Assembly (NCBI GenBank): GCA_964276095.1
Contig: CAXYDR010000001.1
Span: 186,001 to 250,000, forward strand
From: GCA-2733415 sp964276095
GTDB taxonomy: Bacteria > Bacteroidota > Bacteroidia > Flavobacteriales > Flavobacteriaceae
Length of the DNA: 64,000 nt
Direction of reading: 5' to 3'
Both the position numbers and the translations under genes were made by a program. This document shows positions 11,301 to 19,430 of this stretch, piece by piece; the first letter of the stretch is position 1, and the number at the start of each line of letters is the position of its first letter. The notes beneath the pieces are model-generated. The model did not search any database, was not told the DNA's origin, and saw only the letters and a program-made list of their open reading frames with translations.

Positions 11301-12501
11301 AGTACACGAGGTTTTTGAGCTTATACCTGATCAGGAAAAAGCAACTATTGCCGAAAGCAATTTAGAAAAATGTGAATCTAATGGGCTACTAGAAGAATTA
11401 ACCTCTTCATTACTTATCAATAAACAAGTTCCTTCTTGGTATTCAGGAATGGATGTAGTTCCTTTTGAAACCACGCTTAATGAAATAATTGAGCACCACC
11501 CAATAGTATTCTTAAAAACCTTCCGATACGATATATCAGCGAAGGACCACAAGGCATGGATAAGTAATAGGGCAGATGCGGAAGTATTGCTTAAAACAAT
11601 TAAAGCCTTACATCCTAATCTATCATCAAGGATGGATATGCTATTGAAATTGTATAAGGCATTTTTCCAACTCTCTATTGGGACCGTATCAGGAAATCAA
11701 TTGCAAGCAATATTGTTGGATAAAATTCTATTGGCATGGTCTACCAATTACTGGAAATTACTGTCTACAGAAAATGTTTGGAATGAGTTGATGTGGGAAA
11801 TGTGCACGAAAAGAGGTGTTTCCTCTGAGCAATTTTTATCAGCAATGCAAACACTTGAAAATCAGTTGCCATCGGCATTGCAAATTTCACTGAATTATGT
11901 ACTAAAGAAAAATAAAAAACCTTTAAAAATAATTAATAATAACCAAGACGAAATTATGGAAAAACCAATTTTGACAACCAAACAAGAAATTCAAAAAGAA
12001 GGGATAGTAGTAAAGAATGCAGGAATGGTATTGATGGCTGATTACTTTAAAATGCTTTTTGATAGATTAGGTCTACTAAAGGAAAATGTTTTTTTAAGCG
12101 ATGAAGCGCAGCTAAAATCAATTCACTATTTACAATATATAGTTACTGGACATTCGTCTACCCTAGAAAGCATGTTACCTTTAAACAAAGTTATTTGTGG
12201 AATAGAATTAAATGCTCCAATACCAGCTGGAATTGAAATTACAGCAGACCAATCGGAATTAATAAACGGATTAATAAAAGCCGTAATAGGGTATTGGCCG
12301 GCTATAGGAGAAACTTCCATTGATGGATTTCGTGGTAACTGGTTAGTGAGAGATGGAATGCTTACGGAACATGAAGATAAATGGGAATTAGTAGTAGAAA
12401 AAAGAGCTTACGACTTGCTAATTAGTAAGTCACCTTTCGCTTTTTCTATCATTAAATACCCATGGATGGAAAAACCAATTCATGTAACATGGCCATATTA
12501 A
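8326..12501 (+). CDS. Contractile injection system tape-measure protein
   Basis: A 1391-residue, largely helical protein. Its N-terminus (HIVSRVTWETSF, then SEISRWGKLKLADEISRVFDE, then IDSLELDLGQI) matches the conserved head of eCIS tape-measure proteins (Afp14 class; Pfam family CIS_TMP). The middle is a long series of helices and the C-terminus again is family-like: aliphatic and ending in ISKSPFAFSIIKYPWMEKP. Tape-measure length is taken to set tube length and the protein may plug or occupy the tube lumen. It overlaps the preceding gene by 8 bases. It is the last gene of the overlapping baseplate run; a 109-base gap follows before the next gene. Confidence 0.85.
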   Translation: MIENNKHIVSRVTWETSFNKKDLAFGLQSEISRWGKLKLADEISRVFDELCPSEQVWKIDSLELDLGQIDYADLHGSLSRNFSKELSKQLKELLFYASSKNSKIDIVDNTTSKLSLLKSYLSKGYMPWWYKSERGNIHEVLQDLLKTDRTETINLLRYAGKSDDVRRRMSWQFNHDALIKIVVGLEPNNHQQIIEFKDKFVDIQNSDKIVQTNSSDFSREAWFWVLSHILVERGSLFNKVTFMKSMLAQMAFRYNFKYGSLIELIERTIKILAINSPIQSDFIITLTIISEENKLERKKIEASRATQLDYWSLLEKYLLGKNDKTNKLTSADVNDLISSLSRENKPEFVTWLLTLKKDSVKWSALLLTSNEKTYGILIHALAPVHFDNLIATIRVLSKLLISNQFSTTKNDLWSLSLNYLTENKNRRIDTNSYTKHLVDVLAEKEKISKLNLLAKCTQLKNWPNDKSKTSIELYVGMNSLFKEEIGVGSTDVLNQRINELLHKLEHHALNDKKLTNLNYELLVRWAQTNPKETFVAMLQYEQKDRLQEFLNTYLKNRHAHLIIEKLNNKSAKIVCSVQEVLKELCSNNALAPVVQLIEDKLMLIGLQIMLIRPNLSNVDFIKELLAQSSRVMSKKQLELFNELIDHLLGHKKILATQISKAGIIDLKKNFQVIKDQEILIRTHELISNSGSDRIEIGNFLLNNFKDEVFVAARKSDDDDLQLILNYLVQNGSLLKSSLIADAMRKLTHVHSSSQKSKISTELLELFWKCVLLYQEHKGDTKKFKILFNKAIAFHFNRNTGIIKADRPKVNTGVQLKSGIQITQSKLQNIVAKGIEVATLTIKDKKLAFDLSECLQLGLELDAEAIQSTLSKISIADKRIKNLAEAISFTDFCMLISSKIGMKSFFVATGSLHKIVRNLGSNELIEKLLFDFWKLTWRAIQATRMNANSFSKFVQKVIFEIAKEKNVKASHILEEIRSNNIVINVVLKNSLLKVHEVFELIPDQEKATIAESNLEKCESNGLLEELTSSLLINKQVPSWYSGMDVVPFETTLNEIIEHHPIVFLKTFRYDISAKDHKAWISNRADAEVLLKTIKALHPNLSSRMDMLLKLYKAFFQLSIGTVSGNQLQAILLDKILLAWSTNYWKLLSTENVWNELMWEMCTKRGVSSEQFLSAMQTLENQLPSALQISLNYVLKKNKKPLKIINNNQDEIMEKPILTTKQEIQKEGIVVKNAGMVLMADYFKMLFDRLGLLKENVFLSDEAQLKSIHYLQYIVTGHSSTLESMLPLNKVICGIELNAPIPAGIEITADQSELINGLIKAVIGYWPAIGETSIDGFRGNWLVRDGMLTEHEDKWELVVEKRAYDLLISKSPFAFSIIKYPWMEKPIHVTWPY

Positions 12502-12610
12502 GCTATTGGAAAGGAATAAATTTATTTACATGAATAGAATTAGCCTTAGTTCAATAGGATATGATTTAAAAAAATAGCAATAAAATATATACTAATTAAA
12601 ACAAATTCAA

Positions 12611-14659
12611 ATGAATACTTATAACAATAATTTACATGCAAGTGTAATGGATTCATTGCGTAGTCAGGAATTGGAAACAAAGAGTACGGACTCTAAAGTA
12701 AATGCTGCTGTATTTTCACTTTATTATGCTGATGATGCAAAAGTGAATGCTGTTGAAAAGCATACTAAGGCCAAAAGTGCCTTACTTGATAAAGCAGGGG
12801 TAAAAAAACTAGCAGTGGAAAACAGTAATACTTCAACCAATGTTTTAACAGCTACAAAGCACGAAAAAGAATATGTTGATAGAGCCGTAAGTAATGCTGC
12901 TGTGAGTGCCACAAATGTGCAAATTGCTGCAACTGCCATTGTAAAATTAGCCAGTGACATGGGAAGTATATTTACAATTTTAGGGGCTGCTGATTTAAAT
13001 TCAGACATCTACCAACAATGTAGAGAAGCATACCAAAAAATTAGTGAAACAGCTTATTGCGCAGAGGTAACTTCGCAACATGCAATGGAGGCCTCTACCT
13101 TAACAGCACAGGTTACTGCGGGTACTGTAGTACAACGAGCAACGGTTACTAACGAATCAGTAACAAAATTACTAAAAATAGCTGAAGGTGAATACAGCGC
13201 AGCTTCTGCTATTGTTGATGCCGATAATGCAAACATGGCACTAGCGAGTAAAACTGCTACTGCTGCAGAAGGTATTTTAGAAAAATCACGTGTTTATAAT
13301 TTATCAGCTGAGTCTGCTTACAAAAAAAGTAATAGGGATTTAAACATGAATATTAGTGTTCCTACAGAAAGCCAAAGTAGTGATGGTTTTACAGTGAATT
13401 TTGATTTTATTCAAATGCCATTTGCTACAACTGTGGGAGCTAATTCTCCACTTTATCCTGTGCAAGACTATTATGTAATGCTGGTTAAGGAGAAGAAAAC
13501 ATCGATTTTTTCTATGTCTAATGCCGAAAACGTATTGCTAAATAGTTCGGTAGAAAAGCCTTTATTTATCAAATATCCGGTTACAGGAGAAACAGTTTCT
13601 GAAGGAACGGACTCTTGTTCTATAATAGTTAACCGTAGTGAAGCTTTTGATACGGATGGTGATGCCATTGCATTAGGACAAAACTATGCTGTTTTTGTAT
13701 TAGCGGTTTATGAAACTACGTACAAAAAGAACCTTAATAATTTTGAAGATTATTTATCAGCACCATCATCAACATTTATGCTAACGGATCAGTTGTTAAG
13801 TCCAAATTTTGATTTGGCTATAGTTGGTGTAAAGGATAACGTCAATAATATGTGTGTAATTGATAATGTGTTAACATTCAACGTTGCTGGGAATAATGAT
13901 AAAAATGTGGAATACAGATGCATGTTTTTACCGCAAGAAAAGGACATGATCAAGGCCATTTTATCCAAAGAGGCAATTGAGAAAAAACTAGTTGGATTGG
14001 AATTAAAAGCTACTGAATATAAAGTAGAAATAGAGGCTATAAATGAAAACCTAACGGAGTATAAAGCCACTAACCAAGATGAGTTGAAGAAATTGCGCGA
14101 AAAGCAAGAAATCTATCAAAAAATGGTAGGAAGGTTACGCTATAAATATACCGATGAACATGTTGCTGCTGCAGAAACGTCATTAAACCGCTTACGTGAG
14201 CTTGCTATAGGTTTACAAACCTTAGAACAGGAATTGCAAAAGGAGGCAGCTTTATTGGATACAGTAGAAGATGAAACGGCAATTATTTTAGCTAGCATTA
14301 AAGAAAATTCAGAAGAAAATAATCCTAAAGTGAAATTGGCCAAACTGAAAGCGAATATAAAAACACTTAACTTTTTCTTTAATGATACATTGGCTACTCA
14401 TGTACCATTTGGTAGTTATTTTACAGCTACTGCAGTGGTAAAAAAAGCAAAGAAGGGTACTTCTGAATCGGTTGATTGTATATGTGTTTTAGAACCTGGA
14501 GTAACGGATAATTTTGGGAATATGTTGGTAGACGGCAATTACTATACACCTGTTGTACTTACTATAAGTACAGAAGATGAGAAGAATGCGGTGAAATACA
14601 GCAATTCCTTATCAGATTTTAATGCAACTCCAATGTTTAAATTTAAAGCGCAAAGCTAA
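12611..14659 (+). CDS. eCIS-locus structural protein of unknown function (coiled coil, mixed domains)
   Basis: A 682-residue protein I do not recognise by name. Residues 1-260 are alanine- and serine-rich helix without tryptophan, reading like a long helical bundle. Residues about 260-390 look like a beta domain (FTVNFDFIQMPF, YYVMLVKEKKTSIF, ALGQNYAVFVLAVYETTY), then a heptad-like coiled coil runs from about 455 to 575 (KEAIEKKLVGLELKATEYKV onward), and a small beta domain closes the protein. No signal peptide or membrane segment is seen, as expected for a cytoplasmically assembled particle. It lies between the tape measure and the ATPase, where other eCIS loci carry fibre, cap or accessory genes. 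A structural or regulatory particle part is an inference from position only. Confidence 0.6.
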   Translation: MNTYNNNLHASVMDSLRSQELETKSTDSKVNAAVFSLYYADDAKVNAVEKHTKAKSALLDKAGVKKLAVENSNTSTNVLTATKHEKEYVDRAVSNAAVSATNVQIAATAIVKLASDMGSIFTILGAADLNSDIYQQCREAYQKISETAYCAEVTSQHAMEASTLTAQVTAGTVVQRATVTNESVTKLLKIAEGEYSAASAIVDADNANMALASKTATAAEGILEKSRVYNLSAESAYKKSNRDLNMNISVPTESQSSDGFTVNFDFIQMPFATTVGANSPLYPVQDYYVMLVKEKKTSIFSMSNAENVLLNSSVEKPLFIKYPVTGETVSEGTDSCSIIVNRSEAFDTDGDAIALGQNYAVFVLAVYETTYKKNLNNFEDYLSAPSSTFMLTDQLLSPNFDLAIVGVKDNVNNMCVIDNVLTFNVAGNNDKNVEYRCMFLPQEKDMIKAILSKEAIEKKLVGLELKATEYKVEIEAINENLTEYKATNQDELKKLREKQEIYQKMVGRLRYKYTDEHVAAAETSLNRLRELAIGLQTLEQELQKEAALLDTVEDETAIILASIKENSEENNPKVKLAKLKANIKTLNFFFNDTLATHVPFGSYFTATAVVKKAKKGTSESVDCICVLEPGVTDNFGNMLVDGNYYTPVVLTISTEDEKNAVKYSNSLSDFNATPMFKFKAQS

Positions 14660-14688
14660 AAGTAGTAGGAACTAAAAGATTTAAAATT

Positions 14689-15591
14689 ATGACAACAAGT
14701 AAATCAAAAACACCATTTTCATTGTCTTCTGCGAAATACGGTATTACAGAAAAAAAGAAAGAAGAATTAGATGAACTTCAAATAAACATACTACAAACGC
14801 AGCGAAACGTTGATCAGGAAACAGCCATTGTTACCGCACTAAGCGAAAAATCAGAAAAGCTAAAAGGCTTTTTGGAGGTTTCTGAAACAAATAGTACACA
14901 AGCATTATCCAATAGAAATTTGGTAGATGAAATAGTAACACTTACTGAGAATTTGCAAAGCAATTCTAAAATTGCTTTTACGGAAATGGTACAAGCAAAA
15001 GCGAAAACTCAAGTGGTTTCTATAGAGATAAAGGCATTGATTGATAAATTAATATTTTCTGCTGAGTTGATTAACAAGTTATCCAATTTGGTCATTCGAA
15101 AAAAGGCACAAAACCCTCTAATTTCTAACGAATTGGTTACCATGGTGGGTAAAGCAGGAGCAGATGCTAATAACGCTGTGGCTTTAACCTTAGTGGCATT
15201 AAAATCGGTGTACACTGCTTTAAGTACAAGTATTGAATCTAGAGCGTCTACTGCATTGCAGTACAATCAAGTGAAAGATTTATATACAGCACTTTCTGGA
15301 ATTTTAGTAACGGAATCAGATGATAGGCTTGAAGGAGACTCAATGATAAATGCTACCAAAACTATAAAGGCAAATAATAGTGGTACCGGTAAAAAACTAA
15401 ATAAATGTATTAAGGAATTGTTGTATGAAGCGTATGATAACGCTCAGGTGGAATATGATATATTACATCAGGCGAGTATGGATACAACCAAACAACTGAA
15501 CTCTGCAAAATTCAAACTTGATAAAAAGCAGGTCCAATTAACTTCTTATGAAGCAGGATTGGCTGCAGCAAAAGCAGCAGCATTGGCTTAA
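14689..15591 (+). CDS. eCIS-locus helical protein of unknown function
   Basis: A 300-residue helical protein, 29 bases downstream of the 682-residue gene. It has an N-terminal coiled coil (about residues 20-65), a central helical block without aromatic residues and a C-terminal helix ending in an alanine tail (AGLAAAKAAALA). The central block (residues about 110-200) has the same spacing of Ile/Leu, Ala and Arg-Ala positions as residues about 110-195 of its upstream neighbour, so the two may share a helical-hairpin domain. No catalytic motif, signal peptide or membrane segment is visible. Co-location with the eCIS genes and the shared look suggest it is a particle component or assembly factor. 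Confidence 0.55.
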   Translation: MTTSKSKTPFSLSSAKYGITEKKKEELDELQINILQTQRNVDQETAIVTALSEKSEKLKGFLEVSETNSTQALSNRNLVDEIVTLTENLQSNSKIAFTEMVQAKAKTQVVSIEIKALIDKLIFSAELINKLSNLVIRKKAQNPLISNELVTMVGKAGADANNAVALTLVALKSVYTALSTSIESRASTALQYNQVKDLYTALSGILVTESDDRLEGDSMINATKTIKANNSGTGKKLNKCIKELLYEAYDNAQVEYDILHQASMDTTKQLNSAKFKLDKKQVQLTSYEAGLAAAKAAALA

Positions 15592-15606
15592 TTTGTTCAG
15601 GTCAAG

Positions 15607-15720
15607 AATTGCGTCATTGCGATGAATGCAACGGAATTTAGTGAAGAAGTAATCTCAATATAAACATGAGATTGCTTCAAATTACGCACTATCGCTTATA
15701 ATTTTCGCAATGACGAATTG
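15607..15720. repeat. Palindromic REP-like repeat with CGTCATTGCGA ends
   Basis: A long imperfect palindrome. The outer arms are AATT-G-CGTCATTGCGA (from 15607) and TCGCAATGACG-AATT (to 15719). An inner hairpin pairs GAAGTAATCTCA (15646-15657) with TGAGATTGCTTC (15667-15678). Repeats with these ends are widespread between genes in Bacteroidota and some other phyla; the identification is from memory of that pattern. It fills the gap before the ATPase gene and could act as a transcription attenuator. Confidence 0.75.
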
Positions 15721-15766
15721 ATGTTCAGGTTTTAACATAAAAATAAAATAGTTTACAACAACTACA

Positions 15767-17107
15767 ATGGCGATAACAACTCTTCAAAACGAAATAGACT
15801 GGTTAACGGCGGTTATTAATCAAGTGATTACTTCTTATTTAAAGCAAGAAGGGCATGAGAATGATTGGCAGGGCATAGCTCCTCCCAATTTATCGGAGCT
15901 TGACTCTTTTTATTCCGGTAAAGTAAACGAGTGGAACCTAAATGTATATGAGCGACTGGCTTTAGTATTAGCGATTACTCCACATATTAGACCTGATGCT
16001 TTGGACATCTTTTTTGGTAAGAACCAAATGTATGATAGGGGGTTTACTGAGTTTGGTGGTGTGGTTAACGATAGTCACAATGGCTTTTTACCAACGGGAC
16101 AAACATTTAACTTTTTAGTGAGTGGAAACGATCCACAACTGAGGGCAGCAGTTCAAAAAGTGTTTAGTAAGGAAGGCGTTTTAATAAAAGAAGATGTTAT
16201 CGATTTAGGAACTACCGATGATTTTATACCCAACTTAAATGGGGTGTTGAGTATAAGTAATAAGTGGGTACATTATTTTTTAACGGGTGAAGAGTTGTTA
16301 TTAGAACATACGGCTTCGTTTCCAGCACAAAAAATTACCACCAATTTAGAGTGGGATGATGTGGTGTTGGATGAAACTGTTATGAATCAAGTATTAGAAC
16401 TGAATTCCTGGTTAAAACATGGAGAAACCTTAATGAATGATTGGGGACTTTCTAAACAGCTAAAACGTGGTTATCGTACTTTGTTTTATGGTCCTTCAGG
16501 TACCGGAAAAACATTAACAGCTACTTTGTTGGGGAAGACATCTGGTAGGGATGTCTATAAAATAGATTTGTCCATGATTGTATCCAAATACATAGGAGAA
16601 ACCGAAAAAAACCTCTCTAGAATATTTGATACTGCCGAACATAAAAACTGGATTTTGTTTTTTGATGAGGCCGATGCTTTGTACGGGAAAAGAACAGCAG
16701 CCAATAGTTCTAACGACAGGCATGCCAATCAGCAAACTGCTTATTTATTACAGCGTATAGAGGATTTTCCGGGAGTTGTAATATTGGCTTCCAACCTAAA
16801 AGGCAATATGGATGAAGCATTTAGTAGAAGATTTCAGAGCATGATTCGTTTTAAGATACCTGCGGTAGAGGAGCGTTTTAAACTGTGGCAAAATGCCTTT
16901 TCAGGAAAATGTACCTTGAGTTCCGATATTGACCTATGGGAAATATCCGAAAACTATGAAATAACAGGTGGTTCCATAATAAACGTGCTGAGGTATTGCG
17001 CCTTATCTGCCATAGAACGAAACGACAATGTGGTAACCCAACATGAATTGATTACAGCTCTGAGAAAGGAGTTTGGAAAAGAAAATAAAACAGTTGCTAA
17101 TTTATGA
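15767..17107 (+). CDS. eCIS-associated AAA+ ATPase (Afp15-like)
   Basis: A 446-residue ATPase. Residues 1-200 form a helical/winged N-terminal region (VYERLALVLAITPHIRPDALD) typical of the eCIS ATPase family. The AAA+ module follows with Walker A GPSGTGKT at 242-249, Walker B ILFFDEAD at 296-303 with catalytic D300/E301, a sensor-1 Asn in VVILASNLKGN and an arginine-finger stretch AFSRRFQSMIRF. Relatives are required for assembly of eCIS or phage-tail-like particles, probably helping to process or mount the tape measure, cap or cargo. It is flanked on both sides by related palindromic repeats. Length and motif set are normal, so it is expected to be active. Confidence 0.9.
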   Translation: MAITTLQNEIDWLTAVINQVITSYLKQEGHENDWQGIAPPNLSELDSFYSGKVNEWNLNVYERLALVLAITPHIRPDALDIFFGKNQMYDRGFTEFGGVVNDSHNGFLPTGQTFNFLVSGNDPQLRAAVQKVFSKEGVLIKEDVIDLGTTDDFIPNLNGVLSISNKWVHYFLTGEELLLEHTASFPAQKITTNLEWDDVVLDETVMNQVLELNSWLKHGETLMNDWGLSKQLKRGYRTLFYGPSGTGKTLTATLLGKTSGRDVYKIDLSMIVSKYIGETEKNLSRIFDTAEHKNWILFFDEADALYGKRTAANSSNDRHANQQTAYLLQRIEDFPGVVILASNLKGNMDEAFSRRFQSMIRFKIPAVEERFKLWQNAFSGKCTLSSDIDLWEISENYEITGGSIINVLRYCALSAIERNDNVVTQHELITALRKEFGKENKTVANL

Positions 17108-17130
17108 TGTGTTTAACCTTAAAAACTAAT

Positions 17131-17205
17131 TACGTCATTGCGATGAATGGAAAGGAGTGGAATAAAGAAGCAATCTCAATAATAGAGGCAGACTGCTTCA
17201 AATTA
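17131..17205. repeat. Second, truncated CGTCATTGCGA-type palindromic repeat
   Basis: The sequence starts TACGTCATTGCGATGAATG and continues with GAAGCAATCTC (17167-17177), then a loop and GACTGCTTCAAATT (to about 17205). It is the same family as the repeat at 15607-15720, but the closing CGCAATGACG arm is missing. The two copies bracket the ATPase gene. Confidence 0.7.
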
Positions 17206-17218
17206 AAAACTAATTGGC

Positions 17219-17809
17219 ATGACAAAAAACTTTCCCATAGAAAATGAAGCATTGGTATTTTCCAATACATGGCCAGAGCACCATAAATTGGAGTTGTATG
17301 TGGGTAAATGGGGAGAATTTTTTAGCGAGCAAGAAATTAAAATCATCATTGCAGTTGCACTGAATTACTGTACACAAAACGCAACGTTGAAAATAATTGG
17401 GTATTTAATTATTGGAGAACAAGTGAGCTTAATAGTAGCGGGTACAAAAGAACAATGGGATAAAGTTAGTACTGTTTTTTACGAGCAAACGGCTAGAAGG
17501 GTAACAGAATTTTTGAAGCAAAACAAGAGTGATAACTTAAGTAGTTGGGAAAATGAAAATTCAAGTGAGCAATTAAACGGATTGTATGAGCCGTACCCTT
17601 TTACCAATCAGTACCTGACACTGTTACTTACGGGGCAAAAAATTGACTTGCCCTATTATAATGCTGAAGTAGTACAATTGAAAGACCAAGTTGCTAGCTA
17701 TGATTTTTGCTCTGCCTTAGATTATTCAGGCGCGAAAGGGCCAGTTCTGGTGACAACTAGTTGGCTTAAAAAGAATACAACAAATAAAACCAAGTGGTAT
17801 GAGCTATAA
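17219..17809 (+). CDS. eCIS-locus protein resembling a catalytically dead REP-associated (Y1) transposase fold
   Basis: A 196-residue protein with no assigned function. Residues 33-73 align well by eye with the core of REP-associated tyrosine transposases: F-F-S-E-Q-E-I followed by helix, then GYLIIGEQVSLIV, which aligns position by position with the typical AYVIMPNHVHLIV. Both histidines of the HUH motif are replaced (Q68 and S70), so no nuclease activity is expected. Residues 81-100 (KVSTVFYEQTARRVTEFLKQ) match the helix that follows in that family. The C-terminal half is unassigned. It starts just after a REP-like palindrome and overlaps the DUF4157 gene by 11 bases, so it belongs to the eCIS operon. 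The fold is my reading and needs a profile search; a domesticated nucleic-acid- or protein-binding role is only inference. Confidence 0.5.
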   Translation: MTKNFPIENEALVFSNTWPEHHKLELYVGKWGEFFSEQEIKIIIAVALNYCTQNATLKIIGYLIIGEQVSLIVAGTKEQWDKVSTVFYEQTARRVTEFLKQNKSDNLSSWENENSSEQLNGLYEPYPFTNQYLTLLLTGQKIDLPYYNAEVVQLKDQVASYDFCSALDYSGAKGPVLVTTSWLKKNTTNKTKWYEL

Positions 17810-18242
17810 ACGTGAAAATAAGTTTGAACAAAGCAGATCAGTTTCTGCTGCTAATGCTAGGAGTGGGAATACAAGAGGAGTGAGCTTGGAGGATATGCGC
17901 CCAAGTTCCCAACCTGTACAGAAAATGGCTAACAATACAGGTTTACCTGATAACTTAAAAACGGGTATGGAAAATTTGTCGGGTATGAGTTTGGACCATG
18001 TTAAGGTGCACTACAATTCCTCTAAACCGGCTGCGGTACAAGCACATGCCTATGCCCAAGGAAGTAACATTCATTTAGGGAGCGGACAAGAAAAACACCT
18101 ACCACATGAATTAAGCCATGTAGTACAGCAAGCACAAGGACGTGTAAAAGCTACAACAAGTGTAAACGGTATGGCGGTAAATGATAATGCTGGTTTAGAA
18201 AAAGAGGCTGATGTAATGGGAGCAAAGGCACTTAATAATTAA
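17799..18242 (+). CDS. eCIS core-domain protein (DUF4157)
   Basis: A 147-residue protein with the DUF4157 domain at about 50-147. It has the zinc-protease-like HELSH motif at 106-110 followed by VVQQ, and the downstream glutamate cluster LEKEAD at 133-138 that could supply a third ligand. DUF4157 is a well known marker of eCIS loci and is often fused to toxins; here the domain stands alone. Upstream of the domain, LEDMRPSSQPVQKM (near residues 30-44) looks like a diverged form of the DNRP...Q-R/K core found in the leaders of the four cargo proteins downstream. It may act in cargo loading or processing, which is inference. The start overlaps the preceding gene and the recombinase follows 3 bases after the stop. 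Confidence 0.88.
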   Translation: MSYKRENKFEQSRSVSAANARSGNTRGVSLEDMRPSSQPVQKMANNTGLPDNLKTGMENLSGMSLDHVKVHYNSSKPAAVQAHAYAQGSNIHLGSGQEKHLPHELSHVVQQAQGRVKATTSVNGMAVNDNAGLEKEADVMGAKALNN

Positions 18243-18245
18243 ACT

Positions 18246-19358
18246 ATGGCAACAATTGAAAATATACAAATAGAGTATGTTATCCATAGAAATAAGCGTA
18301 GGGTAAAATTGGTGTTTAAAAGGAATGATGAATTGATACGTAAAGTCAGAACCATTACCGATTGCAGATGGAGTGCGACTATGCGTTGCTGGCACATTCC
18401 TGATGATTCCAAAAGCTTGGATTTACTAAAGAAATTGTTTAGCAGCCAACTTCAAATAGTTAAGTCGGTGCAGCCAGTAGAAATATCTGCTCCAAAGCCA
18501 CAAAAACAGAAGAGTAAGTCCCAAACACGAATACCTGATTTGTGTTTGGAACAAATGAAAATAAAAAGATATAGCAAAAATACGATAAGTACCTATAGTT
18601 CAGTATTAAATACTTTTTTTAAATTTTACAAGGACTATAAACCTGAAAACATAACTCAAGAACAGATAAGAAAATACATGCTTCATTTAGTTGAAAATAG
18701 AGATGTAACAGCAGTATATCAAAGGCAAACGGTTAATGCGATAAAATTTTATTACGAAAAAGTATTGGGTGAAACTTTGCATCCTATGAACGTGCAAAGG
18801 CCTAAAAAACCGAAAAAACTTCCAATAGTTTTAAGCGAAAGTGAAGTAGCGCTTCTTTTATTACAAGTAACTAATTTAAAGCACAAGTGTATTCTGTTTA
18901 CTATTTATTCTGGAGGTTTACGAAGATCCGAAGTATTAAACTTAAAACCTACTGATATAGATTCTGAACGAAATTGTATCATTATTAGGGATGCAAAGGG
19001 AAATAAGGATAGAAACACTTTGTTATCAAAGAAATTACTTGAACTCTTGAGGACATATTACAAACAATACAAACCTAAGGACTACTTATTTGAGGGCGCC
19101 AATGGAGGAAAATATTCAATAACAAGTGTTCGTAAAATTTTTGGACGTGCATTGACTAAATCTGGGATTAGAAAAGATGCTCATTTACATACGTTACGAC
19201 ATAGCTTTGCTACGCATCTTTTAGAACGGGGTACGGATTTAAGGTATATTCAATCGTTACTTGGACACAGTAGTTCAAAAACTACGGAGATTTATACCCA
19301 TATAACAACTAAAGGCTTCGATAATATTCCATCTCCTTTAGATGAGATGGAAATATGA
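18246..19358 (+). CDS. Tyrosine recombinase / integrase, IntI/Xer-like
   Basis: A 370-residue tyrosine recombinase. Residues 1-95 are an extra N-terminal arm (RWSATMRCWHIP near 41-52) common in Bacteroidota integrases. A SAM-like core-binding domain covers about 96-180 and the catalytic domain about 190-370. The catalytic set is complete: R226 (GGLRRSE), K254 (KGNKDR), H315 and R318 (HTLRH), H341 (GHSS) and nucleophile Y350 (EIYTH). The tail (NIPSPLDEM) resembles the end of integron integrases, but the IntI-specific insertion between the K and the HxxR box is absent. It is 3 bases after the DUF4157 gene, in the same direction as the cargo genes, and is followed at once by hairpins and the first cargo. 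Its likely job is rearranging the cargo array; that is inference. An unrelated mobile-element integrase is the main alternative. Confidence 0.92.
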   Translation: MATIENIQIEYVIHRNKRRVKLVFKRNDELIRKVRTITDCRWSATMRCWHIPDDSKSLDLLKKLFSSQLQIVKSVQPVEISAPKPQKQKSKSQTRIPDLCLEQMKIKRYSKNTISTYSSVLNTFFKFYKDYKPENITQEQIRKYMLHLVENRDVTAVYQRQTVNAIKFYYEKVLGETLHPMNVQRPKKPKKLPIVLSESEVALLLLQVTNLKHKCILFTIYSGGLRRSEVLNLKPTDIDSERNCIIIRDAKGNKDRNTLLSKKLLELLRTYYKQYKPKDYLFEGANGGKYSITSVRKIFGRALTKSGIRKDAHLHTLRHSFATHLLERGTDLRYIQSLLGHSSSKTTEIYTHITTKGFDNIPSPLDEMEI

Positions 19359-19363
19359 AATAG

Positions 19364-19400
19364 TGGCTCTTTAACACCTTATTTAGGTGTTAAAGAGCCA
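19364..19400. terminator. Strong hairpin after the recombinase gene
   Basis: TGGCTCTTTAACACCT and AGGTGTTAAAGAGCCA form a perfect 16-bp stem with a TATTT loop, 5 bases after the recombinase stop. No U-run follows (TTAAGTAATA), so it is either a weak terminator, an mRNA-stabilising 3' structure or a DNA-level structure belonging to the array. Confidence 0.65.
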
Positions 19401-19430
19401 TTAAGTAATAAAGATATAGTATAAATAAAA

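Noticed and set aside
12502..12610. Promoter between the tape-measure gene and the 682-residue gene
   Set aside because: No TAnnTTTG box with a suitable TTG could be found in the 109-base gap.
18246..19358. Calling the recombinase a true integron integrase (IntI)
   Set aside because: The IntI-specific insertion before the HxxR box is absent and the boundary repeats do not match the RYYYAAC/GTTRRRY boxes exactly; I kept 'integron-like' as an inference.
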